DNA from: Eurosta solidaginis
Taxonomy: Eukaryota > Arthropoda > Insecta > Diptera > Tephritidae
Direction: 5' to 3'
Assembly (NCBI RefSeq): GCF_040869045.1
Contig: NC_090323.1
Location: 168,848,083-168,912,082, forward strand
DNA: 64,000 nt
Positions within the stretch are counted from its first letter, which is position 1. Each line of letters starts with the position of its first letter. Positions 59,801 through 64,000 of this stretch are shown one piece after another. The notes under the pieces are model-generated. The model was not told the DNA's origin. It saw only the letters and a list, made by a program, of their open reading frames with translations, and did no database searches. The position numbers were made by a program, and so were the translations under genes.

Positions 59801-62800
59801 TACTTCTGATCTACTTCCAGCGGATTTTCCGACTGAATCAATATGCTTGCGGTAACATTGAACGGATTTTGATTGACATAACGTATAACAATACGATACA
59901 CTGCCGATTTCTTAACCATAAACTCATTACGCACTTCATTTTGTATATCATTGAAGACGGCATAACCTTTGCTACTAAAATCTGGGAATACATGCTCATC
60001 ATATTGATAACGTACTTGTGCGCCCGATGGTTGGGCGCCATCCTCATATTCATATTGAAATTGATGCAACGTAGGGAAGTAATGCGTGGTAAGTGGTTGT
60101 GTACAAGCCCGTCCCGTTACACGTGGATGACATTTACACTGACCGCTCAACTTATCACATTCGCTATGCTCCGAACCACCAACATCACAACTACAGTCCT
60201 TACAACCGAATAACGATGAGCCATCCAAATCGTATGTACCATCTTTACATTCGGAACAAGTACGTCCCTGGGTATGTGGTTTGCATGTACATTGACCCGT
60301 TTTGGAGAGGCAAGTGTCCAAAGCAGCAATGGTGCCATCAGTCCAACAATCACAAACTTCACAACCATCTGGATTGCTGATATTCAAATTCCAATAGAGT
60401 GGCTTACATTCGTTGCAAATGCGTCCGGTAACGCGTTCTTTACACTTGCACAACTCACCCACTGGCACTGAGCCACAACCAGCAAACTTATCAATAACAC
60501 CAGCTGGATCACAATTACAATCTTCACAGCTGGGGAAATTATAGAAGCCCTCTTTGCAAGAGTCACACAGTTTGCCAGCAAAATTGGGGAAACAGGAACA
60601 TTGTCCATCAGCATTACAGGTTACACCTTCGGAACCATGCACGTCGCAATTGCATGCTATTTTAGGAAAGAGTCTTGGATTACACACATTTTTTGTTCAA
60701 AGCAATGTCATTTCAATACTTACGCAAGCACTCGGGGTAGCTGTAGTAACCAGCACTGCAAAGCGTACATTGTTTGCCCGCAAAGTTCGGTAAGCAATTG
60801 CATCTTCCTGTGTTGTCGCATGTTATAGCTGTACTACCTTGCGAAGAACAATTACAGGGCTTACATGCTGGATAATCGTAGTAACCGGGCAGACACATAT
60901 CACAACGTGGTCCACCGAAGCCTTCGCGGCAAATACATTGGCCTGATTCCTTGTTACATATCTCCGCTTCCGTTCCTTGTATGTCGCAGTCGCAATCTGT
61001 AGATAGAAAATGTGAAAATATGAAGATGTATGAGTGAATTTTACTTCTAAATACACAAACAAAACAACAGATCTAGATTTGTCCTATAGCAGTCCGTGAT
61101 AAAAACTATCATATCTACAGGGAGCAGAATTGTGACTGAATCCGACTATGACAAAAAATTTAAGTTTCCACGAAAGAATCCAAAATAACTTTGCAGGTCT
61201 CCGGACTATTAGAGTATCTTCCAAATGAAGTTATATGCCAAAGATAAAGCAGCTAGGATGTTACAGAACAGTACACGTTTCGATAGCCAGGCTGGCTCAT
61301 AGGCATAAGAATCCGACTTGATAAAAGTAGATACCGTACGGAGATCTTAAATCTCGCCGGTTTCCGTAGGGCATTTCAATCTTTCCCGTGTCAGTAACAA
61401 TGAAGGGAATGAATTTGCTGATGAAATGGCCGAATTGAACATATGCGAGGCGGACATCTTCGTTAGACCACAGTCAACCTCCTGAAAACAATTGGGGAAC
61501 ACGCCATTAAGGTGAACAACTTATTGTGGACTAGCCGGAATAAATACGACGCCTCCAGAACCCTATATCCATGTTTGGATAGAAAAGGAAAAAGTCTCTT
61601 GCTGAGACTAGGCATATCTGCAGTAAGAATTCTTGAGAATGCCATCACAAGTCAGTGTGCCATTGCAGTTAAGATTCGCCAGTAGCGTATACCAATATAC
61701 TCCCTCTGCAGAAGAAGAAGTAAGAGGAGTGGATTCCCCACTTTCTCTGCTCATGCCGAGGACTGCAGACAAACGGACTCGGATTTTTGGGAGCACGTTT
61801 TTCGACAGTCAGGCCAAGGTAGGGAATGTGGATCGTTTGATCCAATCCAAGTTCCTATGGGAAATCAAGTGGTGGGCTGAAGCCTAATTAGGAAGTTCCT
61901 GATGAGAATGAACCCACTAGTTGAAGAGTAGAAATTCTTATACATATCTTCTCCACCTATCCTAAATCTCACGAATATTACTTGTAGATTCATATTAAAG
62001 ATAATTTTTTGGCCTGGTTAGAGATAACTTCTGTGCCTTTTGGGAATCATTATGATACCATTTTATAGAAGGGAAGTCGTATTTATAATTGGTCCATTAT
62101 AGGACTGAGTTCATTTTATAATTGTTACTGGGCCATTTCGGGGTAGAGGGACGTATTATACATGATATAAAATTAATGGTTGGCAAGTTCAATATCGGGG
62201 TCGGCCAAGAAGTCGTAAGTTCAGCCTAATGAATTGTTTCTGATAGGCCGAAAATATTTTGATATTGAGTTTCAAGTTATATCGAGCCACCCTCAACGGT
62301 AGCATTACCGTGACGTTCGGTAATTTCTTAATATTTAAAACTATACCGATGAGTCTTCTTTATCGAGGTGGCCATACCCTGCAAAAATCGCGAGTACTCC
62401 ATGCATGCATGTATGGAGTACTCGCTATGGTCCAAGCGAGTGCTCCAAAATTAACCACAATTCATACAAAAAATATGGTCCAATTAATATTGCGATGTCC
62501 TAGGACTGGACCATATACTCCAGCTCCGCATTACATGAGGTAATCCATGGAGTACCCATAGTCCAATAAACATCGTGTAGTGATTACAATCGTTAAAAAC
62601 GAGCAATGATCGGCTTACAATATGTTCGTGTAGAAACATGAGTTGGTCCATTGCTGCATTATAGTGGAGTAGAATGGTAAGTACTCCAGTGGACCACATG
62701 ATCCAACGCTTTTTGCATGGTACTACCAAGATAATAAACCCAAAAACTTTAGGCAATCAGGGGAGAGAGAGAGGGAAAATTCCATCACATGACGGGAGAA

Positions 62801-63941
62801 AAAAGCGTATAATCCACAGAGCTCACTGACTATACGCTTTCCTCGGGAGCGGTCTGCCAGCCCGAAAAAGAAAAAGGGTGGTGAATATAACGAGAGAGAG
62901 GAAAAGAAAGATTTTATACAATACTGAACAGCATTAAAAATGGCCCAACGCTTGAAAGCTAGAGCCGACTCAACTGACTGCGGGAGTGAGCACACGTGAA
63001 ATAGTGCTTTCTCATAAGATGCAACACGTAACAGTAGTTCTTGACTGTGTGTAATAAATTTTAGATATCCCTACAAGCAGACGTCTAGCTAAAGGTGGAG
63101 ATATATAGAAAGGTAGCTCTGTAGAAATAGAGCTGGGAGAGGTAATTTGGACATCCGTCCTTTCCAGAATTGTATCATACTTACATTGACACTTTGGATA
63201 GTTGTAGTAGCCATCCTTGCAATGTTCGCAACGTTCTCCACCGAAACTGCTGAGACACTTGCACTGACCCGTTATCACATCACAATCATTGCTAATGGAG
63301 CCGATCTTGTTACATTGACAAGCTGCAAAACACAAAGAAAAAATTAATTTAAACCTCCAGATTATGTAGCAAAAGATCTTCCAGCGACTCACCTTTACAT
63401 TCAGGAAAAGCATAGAAACCTTCAGCACATTGTTTGCAGTAATGACCAGCGAAATTAATCTTGCAAGGACACTCGCCATTGACAGCCTCGCAATGATAGC
63501 CATCAGTACCGTTCAAGTTGCACTCACACTCACGACAATTGGGATAGCCGTAATAGCCATACGCGCAAGAGTCACAATTTGGCGGTTGGAAAGCCTTACG
63601 GCACTCGCAGCGACCCGTTTCCTCCTCACAATGACCGGTAGAGTAGAAGAACTCACAGTTGCAAGCTGTAAATGAATAGTGGAAATAAGTCATATTTGAG
63701 TCCCATTTATTAATGTTTAATATTAACTTACGTTGACAGACATCAGTCTCGTTCCAAAATTTTCCAAAAGGTCGATAGTATTTTCCTTTACATTTATTAC
63801 AGTTGATACCCTCCGTGTTGTGTTGGCAATTCTTACAAACACCGCCACCCTCGTAGCGTCCATGAATATCCAATGACAACCCTTTGCGATCGATTTCCTC
63901 ATCATAATCGCATTCATTCGAATGACTATGGCAATTGCAAG
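43356..63941 (-). CDS. LanA: Laminin subunit alpha, 5'-partial
   Basis: Twelve exons (minus, 5' to 3'): 63941-63732, 63665-63393, 63322-63185, 60996-60724, 60656-59804, 59730-59464, 57426-57036, 56975-56692, 52331-52106, 52029-46433, 45116-44899, 44836-43356. All are GT-AG and phase-compatible: 3402 codons plus stop. Order: about ten laminin-EGF (LE) repeats, a long non-LE region (domain IV''-like), four to five LE, a laminin IV (L4) module, seven LE, a ~550-residue coiled coil, LG1-LG3, a Thr-rich linker, LG4-LG5. This is the layout of arthropod LanA (about 3700 residues in Drosophila), so roughly 300 residues (signal peptide, LN domain) lie beyond the right edge. The protein assembles with beta and gamma chains into the basement-membrane laminin trimer and binds receptors through LG domains. 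No disabling lesion seen. Confidence 0.95.
45180..45720. repeat. Degenerate (GAAATT)n repeat in a LanA intron
   Basis: Imperfect repetition of TTGAAATTGAA / AATTTGAAATT hexamers over about 540 bp in the intron 45117-46432, grading into GAAACCGAAA-type units near 45600-45860. Confidence 0.65.
46089..46114. repeat. (CT)n microsatellite
   Basis: CTCTCTCTCTCT run with one interruption, in the same LanA intron. Confidence 0.6.
46433..52029 (-). CDS. LanA: LanA giant exon: LE, L4, LE, coiled coil, LG1-LG3
   Basis: A 5597-bp exon. In order it encodes the end of the unique region (GVWLDYLVLVP), four LE repeats plus a partial fifth, the L4 module (about 51150-50640), seven full LE repeats, a heptad-rich coiled coil (about 49600-47920) for trimer assembly, then LG1 (about 47910-47330), LG2 (47290-46760) and most of LG3. 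It ends in ENKR at a GTGAGT donor. Confidence 0.93.
52448..52642 (+). mobile_element. Retroelement 3' fragment (family B), plus
   Basis: CCGCGGTAGGTATGCCTG, AGAGGCGACTAAAATACC, GGCGAATCCTGTTTCATTAA and GGGCGGTATGGCCAAGAAGG match the fragment at 36845-37270 in opposite orientation. It abuts the (GTT)n that is the tail of the next element. Confidence 0.5.
53346..54746 (-). pseudogene. Reverse transcriptase pseudogene of the intronic retroelement
   Basis: Open pieces 54746-54450, 54498-54079, 54184-53750 and 53750-53346 cover RT fingers, palm and thumb in three frames, so at least three frame changes separate them. One is caused by the direct-repeat-flanked insert at 53961-54119. RT motifs, including YADD, are intact locally, but no single frame spans them. 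Confidence 0.75.
53917..54163. repeat. 44-bp direct repeats flanking a 159-bp insert
   Basis: 53917-53960 and 54120-54163 are identical over 44 bp and represent one RT segment (TANYLGG region) written twice. The 159 bp between them are GC-richer and read, on minus, as a Ser/Thr/Ala-rich stretch ending HNYYLRSRVGS, a composition seen in ORF1 regions of insect retroelements. Confidence 0.75.
55425..55870. repeat. Tandem ~288-bp duplication of GATATGA-rich DNA
   Basis: ATATCAGCTTAT-GAAG, TGATGTGTT-GAGT, ATATGATATGACTTTTCGCG and ACACTCT/GCACTCT boxes at about 55425-55600 recur at 55712-55870 with moderate divergence. Confidence 0.6.
57427..59463 (-). other. LanA intron, 2.0 kb, pyrimidine-rich
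   Basis: Contains a (TA)n microsatellite (about 57808-57830), a plus-strand T/C-rich tract (58340-59040) that gives long spurious frames, and a family-B retroelement tail. No exon-like sequence is seen. Confidence 0.55.
58815..58930 (+). mobile_element. Family-B retroelement 3' end with (CAA)n tail
   Basis: CGGCGAAGGACCATCAACAC, CGATAACACTTCTCAAAGGC and TTCGGGGGTGTC followed by CAACAACAACAACAAC at about 58910-58927. Matches the reverse complement of 36865-36930. Severely 5'-truncated. Confidence 0.55.
59804..60656 (-). CDS. LanA: LanA exon 5 in window: LE repeats into domain IV''
   Basis: Encodes four LE repeats (the last one short, ending CHPRVTGRACTQP) and then passes into the non-EGF region with HYFPTLHQFQYEYEDG. 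The next exons (59730-59464, 57426-57036, 56975-56692, 52331-52106) continue this beta-rich unique region, which separates the two LE rods in LanA. Confidence 0.88.
61190..61880 (+). pseudogene. RNase H / C-terminal fragment of a non-LTR retrotransposon
   Basis: Plus-strand frames give GNEFADEMAEL (61404-61436), the RNase H C-terminal motif, then a YDASRTLYPCL region near 61550 and RTRIFGSTFFDS near 61775, which recall the end of ORF2 in RNase H-bearing insect elements (I, LOA and related clades). Frameshifts and stops break it. It is antisense to LanA and a different lineage from the element at 52643-55428. Confidence 0.55.
62390..62425. repeat. Perfect 13-bp-arm palindrome
   Basis: GCGAGTACTCCAT (62390-62402) and its reverse complement (62413-62425) flank a 10-bp GCATGCATGT loop. 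Further GTACTCC or GGAGTAC motifs lie at about 62550 and 62680 in the same intron. Confidence 0.65.
63732..63941 (-). CDS. LanA: LanA exon, first in window (LE repeat 1)
   Basis: Begins after the acceptor CTATAG with CNCHSHSNEC, the start of the first LE repeat after the LN domain, and ends at the donor GTAAGTT. It starts with two bases of a split codon, so at least one more exon lies to the right of the window. Confidence 0.9.
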
Positions 63942-64000
63942 CTATAGAAATTAGAAGAATAAACTAGTAAATTTACTACACACCAATCTCGATCATTAAA

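Larger units (their letters stand above)
60997..63184 (-). other. LanA intron, 2.2 kb, with retroelement and palindrome
   Basis: Holds an antisense retroelement RNase H fragment (about 61190-61880) and a region rich in GGAGTAC/GTACTCC motifs (62380-62710). The remainder has no recognised content. Confidence 0.55.

Overview
The window looks like a brachyceran fly genome, most likely a true fruit fly (Tephritidae). That rests on the Drosophila-type layout of the laminin alpha gene, small GT-AG introns, DINE-1/INE-1-like repeats and jockey-like retroelements with (CAA)n tails. The family-level call partly rests on remembered repeat sequences and is an inference. Only two host genes are visible, both in the right-hand half.

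Layout. 1-7130: no recognisable gene; two copies of a tRNA-derived SINE, a degenerate pyrimidine-rich tandem repeat and a DINE-1-like element. 7137-25230: a nested set of mobile elements. A short TIR transposon with a 6-bp target duplication has been split by about 17.5 kb of inserted DNA. The insert holds a large palindrome, a 56-bp-arm hairpin, unassigned sequence and a DINE-1/Helentron-like element that carries a 13.8-kb satellite array (130-bp and 110-bp monomers, 240-bp dimers, a 1116-bp higher-order repeat). 25231-29856: intergenic, with retroelement 3' ends, a minisatellite, a dispersed repeat and a SINE remnant. 29857-33428: a nearly complete but decayed autonomous member of the same TIR transposon family, with a cysteine-rich transposase-like pseudogene, an internal intron and a terminal hairpin.

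Gene 1 (34381-40769, plus strand) is a four-exon polycystin-1-like membrane protein of 1414 residues: signal peptide, two EGF modules, REJ region, GPS motif, PLAT domain and only three membrane segments. Gene 2 (63941 down to 43356, minus strand) is the laminin alpha subunit gene LanA. Twelve phase-compatible exons encode 3402 codons from the first laminin-EGF repeat to the stop; the signal peptide and LN domain lie beyond the right edge. The two genes converge. Between them are DINE-like sequence, a fragment of a Pif1/Helitron-type helicase and degenerate purine-rich repeats. LanA introns hold a 5'-truncated jockey-like retrotransposon (same strand), an RNase H fragment of another retroelement (opposite strand) and several simple or degenerate repeats.

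The two host genes show no functional link beyond proximity; both encode extracellular or cell-surface proteins. Exon joins were derived by hand from splice sites and reading phase, and family assignments come from recognised motifs, not from database searches.
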